Made by a program: the position numbers and the translations under genes. A model generated the notes under the pieces. It was not told the DNA's origin. It saw only the letters and a program-made list of their open reading frames with translations, and did no database searches. Positions 40,394 through 51,384 of a stretch of DNA of 64,000 nt are shown piece by piece. The number at the start of each line of letters is the position of its first letter. The first letter of the stretch is position 1. This DNA comes from Mesorhizobium sp. Its GTDB lineage: Bacteria > Pseudomonadota > Alphaproteobacteria > Rhizobiales > Rhizobiaceae. Where the stretch lies: positions 62,001-126,000 of the forward strand of contig SAKE01000010.1 of the NCBI GenBank assembly GCA_004017275.1, given 5' to 3'.

Positions 40394-40410
40394 TTTAGAA
40401 TTGTTCAAAA
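40394..40410. promoter_or_regulatory. Irr-binding ICE box
   Basis: TTTAGAATTGTTCAAAA matches the rhizobial iron control element TTTAGAA-N3-TTCTAAA at 13 of 14 fixed positions. Irr regulates suf operons of Rhizobiales in this way, repressing them when iron is scarce. The site is 102 bases before the first gene start. Confidence 0.75.
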
Positions 40411-40511
40411 CTGAGTGGCAAGACATCGAGCCCAGCCACCCGCGCCGCAAGCCGCGTAAATAGGACGGCTCGCCTTGGAATTTCAAGGAAATAACGCCAT
40501 ACGGCAGCGGA

Positions 40512-41705
40512 ATGGCTTCAGACGGTACCAACTGGACGAAAATGGCCGGAATACGCGCCTATCTCGACTACAATGCCAGTGCGCCGCTGCTTGCCGCGGC
40601 CCGCGAAGCTATGGTCGCGGCTCTTGATGTCGCCGCCAACCCGTCATCGGTCCATGCCGAGGGGCGCGCCGCACGCCGCCTGATCGAGACCGCCAGGCGT
40701 GATGTGGCGGGGCTGGTCAACGCCAAGGCCGAACACGTCGTGTTCACCTCCGGTGCGACCGAAGCGGCTTCGACGCTGCTGTCGTCAGACTGGCAGATGG
40801 GGCGCGGCAGCGTGCGCATGAGCCGGCTTTACGTGTCCGAGGCTGATCATCCCTGCCTGTTGAATGGCGGACGCTTCCCGGCAGCGCAGGTGACGCGGAT
40901 CGGCGTCGACGCCAACGGCATTGCCGACCTCGACGCTTTGGCGGCGGCCCTCGGCGGCCATGACAAGGCCGATGGCCTGCCGCTGGTCGCTATCCATGCC
41001 GCCAACAACGAGACTGGCGTTATCCAGCCGATCGATCGCATTGCCGAGATCGTCAAGGTGGCGGGCGGCATCCTCGTCGTCGACGCCGTCCAGGCCGCGG
41101 GGCGCGTTTCGATCGATATGTCAGCGGGTTACGCCGATTACCTGATTCTGTCCTCGCACAAGATAGGCGGTCCCAAGGGCGTCGGCGCCATCGTCGCTGC
41201 TTCCGATCTGATGATGCCGAAGCCGCTGATCAATGGCGGTGGCCAGGAAAAAGGCCATCGCGGCGGCACCGAAAACCTCGCTGCCATTGCCGGTTTTGGC
41301 GCGGCCGCACGCGAGGCTTTGGGCGGATTGCCAACCATGGATGCGGTGCGCCAGCGCCGCGACGAGATCGAGGCCATCGTCAAAACACTGGTGCCGGACG
41401 CGGAAATCTTCGGAACCGGTGCGCCAAGGCTTGCCAACACGACATTCTTCGCTATTGCGGGCGTCAAAGCAGAGACCGCGCAGATCGCTTTCGATCTGGC
41501 CGGCGTGGCACTGTCGGCCGGCTCCGCCTGTTCGTCGGGCAAGGTCGGACCGAGCCATGTGCTGAAAGCCATGGGCTACGGTGACAGTCTTGGCGCCTTG
41601 CGCGTGTCGATCGGTGCCGCGACCAGCGCGGAAGACATCGAACTTTTCCGCGCTGCGTTGGCGGGGATTGCCGCACGTAGGGCGGATAGAGAAAAGGCCG
41701 CGTGA
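40512..41705 (+). CDS. Cysteine desulfurase, IscS/NifS-like (first gene of suf operon)
   Basis: 397 residues, PLP enzyme releasing sulfur from cysteine. PLP lysine in LILSSHKIGGPKG, phosphate-binding TSGATEAAST, and catalytic Cys in LSAGSACSSGKVG on the flexible loop, the arrangement of group I (NifS/IscS) enzymes. A second start at 40542 (MAGIRAYLDYNASAP) is equally possible. The operon also contains SufS, a group II desulfurase. Rhizobial suf operons with two desulfurases have this order, so this is probably the gene called sufS2 or iscS there. Confidence 0.95.
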   Translation: MASDGTNWTKMAGIRAYLDYNASAPLLAAAREAMVAALDVAANPSSVHAEGRAARRLIETARRDVAGLVNAKAEHVVFTSGATEAASTLLSSDWQMGRGSVRMSRLYVSEADHPCLLNGGRFPAAQVTRIGVDANGIADLDALAAALGGHDKADGLPLVAIHAANNETGVIQPIDRIAEIVKVAGGILVVDAVQAAGRVSIDMSAGYADYLILSSHKIGGPKGVGAIVAASDLMMPKPLINGGGQEKGHRGGTENLAAIAGFGAAAREALGGLPTMDAVRQRRDEIEAIVKTLVPDAEIFGTGAPRLANTTFFAIAGVKAETAQIAFDLAGVALSAGSACSSGKVGPSHVLKAMGYGDSLGALRVSIGAATSAEDIELFRAALAGIAARRADREKAA

Positions 41706-41715
41706 GCGGTTGGGA

Positions 41716-41761
41716 GCATCGGACCGAAAAGTGCGTAGCGGTTTTCGGGAAAATCCGATGC
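41716..41761. repeat. Rhizobial palindrome between iscS-like gene and sufB
   Basis: GCATCGGA and TCCGATGC arms bound CCGAAAAGTG...CGGTTTTCGG, the same palindrome style as at 9097 and 36207. It lies in the 245-base gap before sufB and could influence mRNA stability inside the operon. Confidence 0.8.
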
Positions 41762-41950
41762 TTCAGGAAAATGTATTTGGGCCTTTCGGCCTGGTAGAGC
41801 CGTGCGTTTCATGCTGGCCGGGTGAATTTCCGGTCGGAACGCACTATATGGAACTTACGCTGCCGCGAGCGCTTCTTCGGCGTTCGTTTTTGGCGGTGCC
41901 ATAGTTTGAAAACTGTCGGGCCTTGACCCCGGCGTGGATGGAGAACGCAT

Positions 41951-43468
<1,518 letters not shown>

Positions 43469-43472
43469 CCAA

Positions 43473-43763
43473 ATGGAACGGCGCTCTTGGAAATTCTTCG
43501 AGCGAATCGAGAGCTTAATAGTCGTCGTTCTGATGCTTTTGTTGACGCTGGCTGTTGGAGGTGCCGTGGTGGCTCTGATAGGCGCAGTGTTCGGCTTGAG
43601 TTCGGTAAAGAGTATTGGTGGTTCGATTGCGGGCCTAGGTGCGGTTGGGTTTTTTGGCTGGATGCTCGTTACTGGCGAACTCGCAGGCGCGCTTTTAGGG
43701 AGGTCCCGTCGAGGACCCAGCGTCGAGAACACCAAGAACACGAAAGTAGAAAAAAATGCTTGA
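43473..43763 (+). CDS. Small two-helix membrane protein inside the suf operon
   Basis: 96 residues from ATG 43473, four bases after the sufB stop; its end overlaps sufC by eight bases. Two hydrophobic segments (LIVVVLMLLLTLAVGGAVVA and a second around IGGSIAGLGAVGFFGWMLV) are joined by a short loop, with a basic charged N-terminus and a Lys/Asn-rich tail. The base composition is visibly lower in GC than sufB and sufC. No family recognised. The tight spacing and translational overlap favour a genuine gene, but it is not part of the usual suf set. Confidence 0.6.
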   Translation: MERRSWKFFERIESLIVVVLMLLLTLAVGGAVVALIGAVFGLSSVKSIGGSIAGLGAVGFFGWMLVTGELAGALLGRSRRGPSVENTKNTKVEKNA

Positions 43764-44511
43764 AATCAGAAACCTGCACGCTCGCATCGTCGATGACGGC
43801 ACCGAAATCATTCGCGGCTTGAACCTGACGGTGAAAGCCGGCGAGGTCGCCGCGATCATGGGGCCGAACGGCTCGGGCAAGTCGACGCTGTCCTACATCC
43901 TCGCCGGCCGCGAGGACTATGAGGTGACCGAAGGCGACATCCTCTACAACGGCCAGTCGATCCTCGAAATGGATCCAGCCGAGCGCGCCACTTCCGGTAT
44001 CTTCCTGGCCTTCCAGTATCCGATGGAGATACCGGGCGTGGCGACCATGGAATTCCTGAAAGTGGCGATGAACGAGCAGCGCAAGGCACGTGGCGAGGAG
44101 CCGCTGAAGATCCCGGAATTCCTGAAGCGGGTGAAGGAAGCCGCCACTTCGCTCAGCATGGACATGGCGATGCTGAAGCGGCCGCTCAATGTCGGTTTCT
44201 CCGGCGGCGAGAAGAAACGCGCCGAGATCCTGCAGATGAAGCTCCTGGAGCCGAAACTCTGCGTGCTCGATGAGACCGATTCCGGCCTCGACATCGATGC
44301 GCTGAAGATCGTCTCGGACGGCGTCAACGCGCTGCGCTCGCCAGACCGTGCGTTCCTTGTCATCACCCACTACCAGCGCCTGCTTGAACACATCGTGCCC
44401 GATAGCGTGCACGTCCTCTACAGGGGCCAGGTCATCAAGTCCGGCGACAAGTCGTTGGCGCTCGACCTCGAGGCCAACGGCTACGCCGGCGTGATCGGCG
44501 AAGCCGCGTGA
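43756..44511 (+). CDS. sufC: Fe-S assembly ATPase SufC
   Basis: 251 residues, ABC-type ATPase of the SufBC2D scaffold. Walker A GPNGSGKST, signature FSGGEKKRAEILQMKLL and Walker B LCVLDETDSGLDIDAL are intact. The SufC-specific FLAFQYPMEIPGVATMEFLK is present. Cytosolic, not a transporter. Confidence 0.98.
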   Translation: MLEIRNLHARIVDDGTEIIRGLNLTVKAGEVAAIMGPNGSGKSTLSYILAGREDYEVTEGDILYNGQSILEMDPAERATSGIFLAFQYPMEIPGVATMEFLKVAMNEQRKARGEEPLKIPEFLKRVKEAATSLSMDMAMLKRPLNVGFSGGEKKRAEILQMKLLEPKLCVLDETDSGLDIDALKIVSDGVNALRSPDRAFLVITHYQRLLEHIVPDSVHVLYRGQVIKSGDKSLALDLEANGYAGVIGEAA

Positions 44512-44536
44512 GATGCCAGAAGGCAAGGTCAAACTA

Positions 44537-45805
44537 ATGAACATGCACACACAGCCCCAGCGGACACCGGCCGAAACAGCGTTGATCGACGCGTTCGGCG
44601 ACCGGCTGTCGCTGCTGCCCGGCGACGGCGCGGTGATGCTGAAGCGCGACGACGCCATCGAAGCGATCAAGCACGGCCTGCCGACGCGGCGTGTCGAATC
44701 CTGGCATTACACCGACCTGCGCCGGCTGTTGAATGCCGTGCCGGACTTCGATCCGGCCGCCAATGCCAAAGCCATTGCACCCATCGTCGACGGTTCCACC
44801 GTGGTGTCGATCCTGAACGGTAAGTCCGACGCGAAGGTGCCGGTCATTGAAGGCGTCACCTTCCAGCCCCTGTCGGAAAAGCTGATCGACGGCAGCATCG
44901 CGCCGGGGCTCGATCCCTATGGCAGCGACGACGCCATCGGCGCGCTGAACACGGCTTTTGTCGCCGACGGTTACTTCGTCGATATCGCCGATGGCACGGA
45001 ACTCGAAAAGCCGATCGAATTGCAGAACCTGCAGGCCGGCGGCCAGACCCATGTGCGCCTGCCCGTACGTGTCGGCACCGGCGCCAAAGCCGTCATCGTC
45101 GAACGTCAGACAGGTGATGGTGCTGTTTTGGGCAGTTCGGTCAGCCAGCTCGTGCTCGGCGAGGGCGCCGAGGTGACGTGGCTGATCGTGCAGGAGCAGC
45201 CGGAAACGGCCACGCATCTTGCCCAGTTCAAGGCCCATCTCGGCAAGAATTCGAAGCTGACGGTGTTCTTCATGAATGCCGGCGGCAAGCTTGTGCGCCA
45301 GGAGATCGTGGTCAGGACGACGGGTGAAGGCGCCGATTTCAAGCTGCGCGGCATCAACCTCCTGGCCGGTGACACCCATACCGATGTGACCATGGTGCTC
45401 GACCACGCCGTGCCGCACACCACCTCGACGGAAGTGATCCGCAACGTGGTGACCGGCAAGGCGCGCGGCGCCTTCCAGGGCCGCATCAACGTCCATCAAT
45501 ACGCGCAGAAGACCAACGCCAAGATGGCCTGCAACACGCTGTTGCTGTCGGACGATGGCGAGTTCTCGACCAAGCCGGAGCTGGAAATCTTCGCCGACGA
45601 CGTCGTCTGCGGCCATGGCGCGACGGTCACCGAGATCGACCATGATCATCTGTTCTACCTGATGGCGCGCGGCGTCGACGAAAAGACCGCGCGGGGGCTG
45701 CTCGTGAAAGCCTTCGTCGCCGAGGTGATCGAGGAACTGGACGACGAGGCGATCGTCGAGGCGCTGGAAGCGCGGCTCGACGGCTGGTTCGTGACGCACG
45801 GGTGA
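44537..45805 (+). CDS. sufD: Fe-S cluster scaffold subunit SufD
   Basis: 422 residues from ATG 44537, with AAGG upstream; an ATG at 44513 would add eight residues. SufB-related beta-helix protein with VESWHYTDLRRLLNAVPDF near the N-terminus and a C-terminal region EIFADDVVCGHGATVTEIDHD carrying the conserved His and Asp. Pairs with SufB in the scaffold complex. Confidence 0.96.
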   Translation: MNMHTQPQRTPAETALIDAFGDRLSLLPGDGAVMLKRDDAIEAIKHGLPTRRVESWHYTDLRRLLNAVPDFDPAANAKAIAPIVDGSTVVSILNGKSDAKVPVIEGVTFQPLSEKLIDGSIAPGLDPYGSDDAIGALNTAFVADGYFVDIADGTELEKPIELQNLQAGGQTHVRLPVRVGTGAKAVIVERQTGDGAVLGSSVSQLVLGEGAEVTWLIVQEQPETATHLAQFKAHLGKNSKLTVFFMNAGGKLVRQEIVVRTTGEGADFKLRGINLLAGDTHTDVTMVLDHAVPHTTSTEVIRNVVTGKARGAFQGRINVHQYAQKTNAKMACNTLLLSDDGEFSTKPELEIFADDVVCGHGATVTEIDHDHLFYLMARGVDEKTARGLLVKAFVAEVIEELDDEAIVEALEARLDGWFVTHG

Positions 45806-45809
45806 TCTG

Positions 45810-47054
45810 ATGAACGCACCGGGCAAGATCGGAGATTTTTACGACGTCGAAGCGATCCGCCGCGATTTCCCGATCCTGTCGAGGGAAGTCTATGGCAAGA
45901 AGCTGGTCTATCTCGACAACGGCGCCTCGGCACAGAAGCCGCAGGCGGTGCTGGATACAATCCAGCACGCCTACTCCCAGGAATACGCCAACGTCCATCG
46001 CGGCCTGCATTTCCTCTCCAATGCCGCGACCGACGCCTATGAGAAGGCCCGTGAGACGGTGCGCCGCTTCCTCAACGCGCCGAGCACCGACAACATTGTC
46101 TTCACCTCGAACACGACCTCGGCCATCAACACCGTCGCCTATGGCTATGGCATGCCCAACATCGGCGAGGGCGACGAGATCGTGCTGTCGATCATGGAGC
46201 ACCACTCCAACATCGTGCCGTGGCATTTCATCCGCGAGCGGCAGGGCGCGAAACTCGTCTGGGTACCGGTCGACGATCTCGGCGTCTTCCACATCGAGGA
46301 ATTCGAGAAGCGGCTGACCGACCGCACCAAGCTGGTCGCCATCACGCAGATGTCGAACGCGCTGGGCACGGTGACGCCGATCAAGGAGATCGTGCGCATC
46401 GCGCATGCGCGGGGAATTCCCGTCCTCGTCGACGGCAGCCAGAGCGCCGTGCATATGCCAATCGACGTGCAGGATCTCGACTGCGATTTCTTCGTCTTCA
46501 CCGGCCACAAGGTCTATGGTCCCTCAGGCATCGGCGTGCTCTACGGCAAGAAGGACATTCTGGCGGGCATGCGCCCGTTCATGGGCGGCGGCGAAATGAT
46601 CGAGGAGGTGACGGAAGATATCGTCACCTACAACGAGCCGCCGCACCGTTTCGAAGCCGGCACGCCGCCCATCGTCCAGGCGATCGGGCTGGGTGCTGCA
46701 CTCGACTATATGGAAAAAATCGGCCGCGAGCGCATCGCCGCACACGAGGAAGACCTCAAGAATTACGCGCATGAGCGGCTGCGCGCCATCAATTCGCTGC
46801 GCATCTTCGGCGATGCGCCAGGCAAGGGCGCCATCATCTCCTTCGAACTGCAAGGTATTCATGCCCATGACGTGTCGATGGTGATAGACAGGCAAGGTGT
46901 TGCCGTGCGCGCGGGCACCCATTGCGCCCAGCCGCTGTTGAAACGCTTCGGCGTAACCTCCACATGCAGGGCATCGTTCGGCATGTATAATACCAGGGCC
47001 GAAGTCGACGCTTTGGCCGAGGCGCTTGAAAAAGCGCGCAAATTTTTTGGGTGA
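45810..47054 (+). CDS. sufS: Cysteine desulfurase SufS (group II)
   Basis: 414 residues. PLP lysine in FFVFTGHKVYGPSGIG, with TSNTTSAINTVAYGYGM and EHHSNIVPWHF near the cofactor. Active-site Cys in RAGTHCAQPLLKRFGV, which sits on a short loop as in group II enzymes that need a sulfur acceptor. No sufE gene is seen in the window; SufA, SufT and the IscS-like enzyme are the visible partners. The stop overlaps the next gene region by a few bases if GTG 47051 is used. Confidence 0.97.
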   Translation: MNAPGKIGDFYDVEAIRRDFPILSREVYGKKLVYLDNGASAQKPQAVLDTIQHAYSQEYANVHRGLHFLSNAATDAYEKARETVRRFLNAPSTDNIVFTSNTTSAINTVAYGYGMPNIGEGDEIVLSIMEHHSNIVPWHFIRERQGAKLVWVPVDDLGVFHIEEFEKRLTDRTKLVAITQMSNALGTVTPIKEIVRIAHARGIPVLVDGSQSAVHMPIDVQDLDCDFFVFTGHKVYGPSGIGVLYGKKDILAGMRPFMGGGEMIEEVTEDIVTYNEPPHRFEAGTPPIVQAIGLGAALDYMEKIGRERIAAHEEDLKNYAHERLRAINSLRIFGDAPGKGAIISFELQGIHAHDVSMVIDRQGVAVRAGTHCAQPLLKRFGVTSTCRASFGMYNTRAEVDALAEALEKARKFFG

Positions 47055-47059
47055 CGACC

Positions 47060-47449
47060 ATGGATGATGTGAGCATCACTGAGACCACTGCGGAAACCGC
47101 GCCCAATGCGCTGGTTTCGGGATCGGCCATTCCCGCCGACGAGCTGGCGCGGCTGACCGATGACATCGTCTCGGCGCTGAAGACGGTCTACGATCCGGAA
47201 ATCCCGGCCGATATCTACGAGCTTGGCTTGATCTACAAGATCGACATCGAGGACAATCGCTCGGTCAAGATCGACATGACGCTGACCGCGCCCGGCTGCC
47301 CTGTCGCCGGCGAAATGCCCGGCTGGGTGGAAAACGCCGTCGGCGCCGTCGAGGGCGTCTCCGGCGTCGAGGTCAACATGACTTTCGATCCGCCCTGGTC
47401 GGCCGACCGCATGTCGGAAGAGGCGCAGGTTGCGGTGGGCTGGTACTAG
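47060..47449 (+). CDS. sufT: Suf-associated DUF59/MIP18-family protein (SufT)
   Basis: 129 residues from ATG 47060; a GTG at 47051 overlapping the sufS stop is the alternative. The MIP18 core VYDPEIPADIYELGLIYKID and TLTAPGCPVAGEMPGWVENA, with the conserved Cys in APGC, match SufT, which assists Fe-S cluster maturation or transfer. Position between sufS and sufA is the standard one for Rhizobiales. Confidence 0.93.
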   Translation: MDDVSITETTAETAPNALVSGSAIPADELARLTDDIVSALKTVYDPEIPADIYELGLIYKIDIEDNRSVKIDMTLTAPGCPVAGEMPGWVENAVGAVEGVSGVEVNMTFDPPWSADRMSEEAQVAVGWY

Positions 47450-47551
47450 CGTCGAGTCTGGCACACTTGCGCCAGTGGTAAAACTTCACCATTTTAGGTG
47501 AGGAATCATTCGGCAGGCCTTGAACCTGCATGGAATGGAGAAGGAAAAAGA

Positions 47552-47932
47552 ATGGCACGCTTTGCCGTCATCACGATGACCGAAAAGGCCGCCGACCGGG
47601 TACGCGAGATTGTCGCCACCCGCGACAATGCGCACGGCATCCGCCTCGGCATCAAGAAGGGCGGCTGCGCCGGCATGGAATACACGGTCGATCTGGTGAC
47701 CGAGCCCAACACCAAGGACGACCATATCGAGCGCGACGGCGCGCATGTCTATGTGGCGCCCGAGGCTGCCCTGTTCCTGTTCGGCACCGAAATGGATTTC
47801 GAGCAGACGACGCTGCGCACCGGCTTCACCTTCCACAACCCGAACCAGAGCTCGGCCTGCGGTTGCGGCGAATCCGTCGAACTGAAGCCGGCCGACCTGA
47901 AGGCGCTGGCAGAAGCACGCGCCTCGGCCTGA
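47552..47932 (+). CDS. sufA: A-type Fe-S carrier SufA
   Basis: 126 residues from ATG 47552 with GGAGAAGG upstream. Three conserved cysteines of A-type carriers are present: Cys39 in GGCAGMEYT, Cys103 and Cys105 in SACGCGES. It receives clusters from the SufBC2D scaffold and passes them to apo-proteins. Last gene of the operon; an inverted-repeat fragment follows immediately. Confidence 0.96.
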   Translation: MARFAVITMTEKAADRVREIVATRDNAHGIRLGIKKGGCAGMEYTVDLVTEPNTKDDHIERDGAHVYVAPEAALFLFGTEMDFEQTTLRTGFTFHNPNQSSACGCGESVELKPADLKALAEARASA

Positions 47933-47940
47933 CACCTCTT

Positions 47941-47993
47941 TTCCTTCGCCCCGTTTACGGGGAGAAGGTGGCCCGAAGGGCCGGATGAGGGGC
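47941..47993. repeat. Dispersed inverted-repeat element, family B, half copy
   Basis: Contains the CCCCTCATCCGGCCCTTCGG and CTTCTCCCCGTAAACGGGG blocks on the minus strand, the same as in the full element at 55487-55651. Located directly after sufA, where the hairpin GGCCCGAAGGGCC may also act as terminator. Confidence 0.75.
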
Positions 47994-48037
47994 CGCACCA
48001 GCCTCTCCAAAGTTAGCGCTGCCCGGGGCGAAGAACG

Positions 48038-48535
48038 CTACTCCACCCACATGCCCGTCCGCTTGTGCCAGTCGGCGATCGATTCCTCGGGATAGACGTC
48101 GAAGACCTTGTCGTGCTTGCCAACCACCGGCTCGACCCAGTTCGCCTTGTACTTCAGCATTAGGTGCACCCGGCTCGGTGGGATGGGCAAGTCGCTGTCG
48201 ATAGCCGAGGCGAAGGGATGCACAAGCTCCGGCCAGGTCGGATCGTAGAGCCACAGTGCCGAGCCGCATTTGCGGCAGAAATTGCGCTCACCGGTCGAGA
48301 TTTCGCAATGCGGATGCTCATCGTCCTCGATGCTGGCCCGATAGACGCCAAGGCTCCTTTTGCCCCTGACGTTCAGTGTCTCGTTGTCGGCGCCGAGATT
48401 GATGGCAAAACCGCCGCCGCCCTGTTGTTTGCGGCAGATCGAGCAGTAGCACAGCATGAACGGCGCCGGCGTGTGACTCTCCACCTCGAAACGGACGGCA
48501 TTGCAGCGGCAGGACCCTTTCAGCAGAAGCGGCAT
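48038..48535 (-). CDS. GFA-domain (glutathione-dependent formaldehyde-activating-like) zinc protein
   Basis: 165 residues from ATG 48535. Zinc ligands are in GSCRCNAVRFEV, LCYCSICRKQQGG and RNFCRKCGSALWLYD, the CxC/CxxC/CxxC pattern of the Mss4-like GFA fold. Despite the name, most such proteins have no proven link to formaldehyde. It is a single-gene unit, convergent with sufA. Confidence 0.93.
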   Translation of the reverse strand: MPLLLKGSCRCNAVRFEVESHTPAPFMLCYCSICRKQQGGGGFAINLGADNETLNVRGKRSLGVYRASIEDDEHPHCEISTGERNFCRKCGSALWLYDPTWPELVHPFASAIDSDLPIPPSRVHLMLKYKANWVEPVVGKHDKVFDVYPEESIADWHKRTGMWVE

Positions 48536-48627
48536 GGCGGGAAAACTCCGATCGACCTCTCTCAACCTGTCAGCATGATTTTGGTTGCGGCGATGACAAG
48601 GCCAAATGCCGGTGACATGATCGCGGC

Positions 48628-48951
48628 ATGGACAATGAACGCATCGCCGAACTGTTCGAAGGCCTCGGCCCGGTTAGCATCCGCAAACTGTTCGGCGGCA
48701 AGGGCATCTATTTCGACGGCGTCATCGTCGCCATCGTGCTGCGCGGCGAATTGCTGCTGAAGGCCGACGAGCAAAGCGCGCCCGAGTTTGAGGCCGCCGG
48801 TTGCACGCAATGGACCTATACCGGCTCGCGCCACGGCAAGCTGGTCGCCATGCCCTATTGGAGCATTCCCGACAGCGCGTTCGATGACCCCGACGAGATG
48901 ACGCTCTGGGCACGGCGTGCGTACGAGGCGGGGCGAAGGGTGGGGAAGTGA
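48628..48951 (+). CDS. TfoX N-terminal domain protein
   Basis: 107 residues consisting only of the TfoX-N domain: ISIRKLFGGKGIYFDGVIVA-type strand (here SIRKLFGGKGIYFDG), LLLKADEQSAPEFEAAG and MPYWSIPDSAFDDPDEM. The C-terminal half found in competence regulators is absent. Such short proteins are common in proteobacteria and have no established function. Divergent from the GFA gene. Confidence 0.9.
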   Translation: MDNERIAELFEGLGPVSIRKLFGGKGIYFDGVIVAIVLRGELLLKADEQSAPEFEAAGCTQWTYTGSRHGKLVAMPYWSIPDSAFDDPDEMTLWARRAYEAGRRVGK

Positions 48952-48978
48952 ATGCCAACCTTGGGACGGTCGAGGGAC

Positions 48979-49140
48979 AGCACCCCCCTCTGGCCTGCCG
49001 GCCATCTCCCCCGCAAGGAGGGAGATTGGCAGTTTCACCGTCTGCCTGCTTTTTTCAACGTTGAAGATTGGCGGAGGCGTTGATGACATTCGATCTCCCC
49101 CCTTGCGGGGGAGATGGCCGGCAGGCCAGAGGGGGGTGCT
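48979..49140. repeat. Dispersed inverted-repeat element, family A, copy 2
   Basis: AGCACCCCCCTCTGGCCTGC at the left and its exact complement at the right; the arms match perfectly for 40 bases, then with one mismatch through the second hairpin. 162 bases, no ORF. The flanking GAC on both sides could be a tiny target duplication. It shares arms with copy 1 at 12288. Confidence 0.9.
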
Positions 49141-49166
49141 GACCCGCTGACCTTGGCGGCAGTGCC

Positions 49167-50084
<918 letters not shown>

Positions 50085-50159
50085 CTCGGTCTCCAATCCG
50101 GAGTGCGGTGCGTCCATCGGGACGCTCGGCAACACCGCGGCACTATGAATTTGCCGGTC

Positions 50160-51104
50160 TCATGCCATTTCCTGCGCATCCGGCACAAGAGCCAACGCTT
50201 CCGCGAAGCTTGCCGCGGTGAAATCCGGAACGGCATCGGCGTTTTCGATGGCGAGCGTCGCCGCGGCAATGCCTTCGCGCAGAGCTGCCCGCAACGGCAG
50301 GCCGCGCAGCAGGGCGGCGACCGTCGCGCCCGCCAGCGCATCGCCGGCGCCGGTGACGTCAGCGATCTTTCTTGGCGGCGGCGGCAGGATCGAGAAGGCG
50401 CCGGCTTCATCGAAGCCCAGCATGGCATCGCCGCCCGCCGTCACCACACTGTTTTTGAGCCCTGCGCGTCTCAGCCCGGCGACGATGTCTTGCGGGGAAG
50501 TCGCAGCGTCCAGCTCTGCCAGTGCGATCGCTTCGCGCCGGTTCATGAAGACGACGGCCAGATTGCCGAGCACCGGCTTCAAACGCACGATCTTGGCCGG
50601 CGAAATGGCAATGGCGAAGACGGGCTTGCCGGTGGTAAGCAAAACCAGCCGCTCCAGTGCCGCCGTCGGCAGGTTGGCGTCGCAGAAGACGGCATCGGCG
50701 GCAGCAATCAGCTCGCGCACCTTGGAGCGCCTGATCTGCTTGGGAAACGCCAGGTCATAAAGCGCCATGTCGGCAAAGCCGACGATCAGTTCGCCCTCGC
50801 GATCGATCAGCGCCGTATAGCTCGGCGTGGTGCGGTCGAGGAACACGGCCGACAGGTCGGCAATGCCAGCCTCGGCGATAGCGCGGGAAACCGTATCGGC
50901 CGCCGCATCGCCGCCGCGCACCGACATGAGCGACGCGGAGACGCCCCGGCGAACCGCACTGCGCAAGGCGTTGAAGACACCGCCGCCGACATCCTCGCGC
51001 ATCGTGCCGGGATTGGAGGCGGCGGGCACGTAAGCGCCGGACACCTGGCCGCGCCGGTCGATATGCGCGCCGCCTATGGCCAGGATTTTCGCGGATTTCA
51101 GCAT
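50160..51104 (-). CDS. psuK: PfkB-family pseudouridine kinase
   Basis: 314 residues from ATG 51104. PfkB signatures: GAHIDRRGQVSGAYVPAASN at the start, GGGVFNALRSAVRRG near residue 40, and VTGAGDALAGATVAALLRG with the catalytic Asp near residue 260. Substrate assignment as pseudouridine rests on the adjacent psuG: kinase then glycosidase is the known pathway for breaking down pseudouridine from RNA turnover. Confidence 0.92.
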   Translation of the reverse strand: MLKSAKILAIGGAHIDRRGQVSGAYVPAASNPGTMREDVGGGVFNALRSAVRRGVSASLMSVRGGDAAADTVSRAIAEAGIADLSAVFLDRTTPSYTALIDREGELIVGFADMALYDLAFPKQIRRSKVRELIAAADAVFCDANLPTAALERLVLLTTGKPVFAIAISPAKIVRLKPVLGNLAVVFMNRREAIALAELDAATSPQDIVAGLRRAGLKNSVVTAGGDAMLGFDEAGAFSILPPPPRKIADVTGAGDALAGATVAALLRGLPLRAALREGIAAATLAIENADAVPDFTAASFAEALALVPDAQEMA

Positions 51105-51311
51105 GCCGGCGATATGACCTTTGTTGTTGCAGCCGCACAAGCGCTAGACTGTGCGACGGAGCTTCGCATGCAAGGCGACGATTCGGCAGATCGAAACAGC
51201 CGAGTTGTCTGGCCCAACGGCGATGCATCCCTGATCGATTCCCTTGGACAAAAAAAGAACGAATCCGGATATTGGTTGTTTTTCAAACGTTTGATCCCTC
51301 TTGCCAAACGA

Positions 51312-51326
51312 GAACAAAAAAGGTAC
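51312..51326. promoter_or_regulatory. SOS (LexA) box of recA
   Basis: GAACAAAAAAGGTAC fits the alphaproteobacterial LexA consensus GAAC-N7-GAAC with one substitution and the right seven-base spacing, 59 bases before the recA start. Confidence 0.65.
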
Positions 51327-51384
51327 AAATAGGCAGGGATTACGGATTGTCCGGCCTTCATTGACGACCAAGGGGTGATGTATC

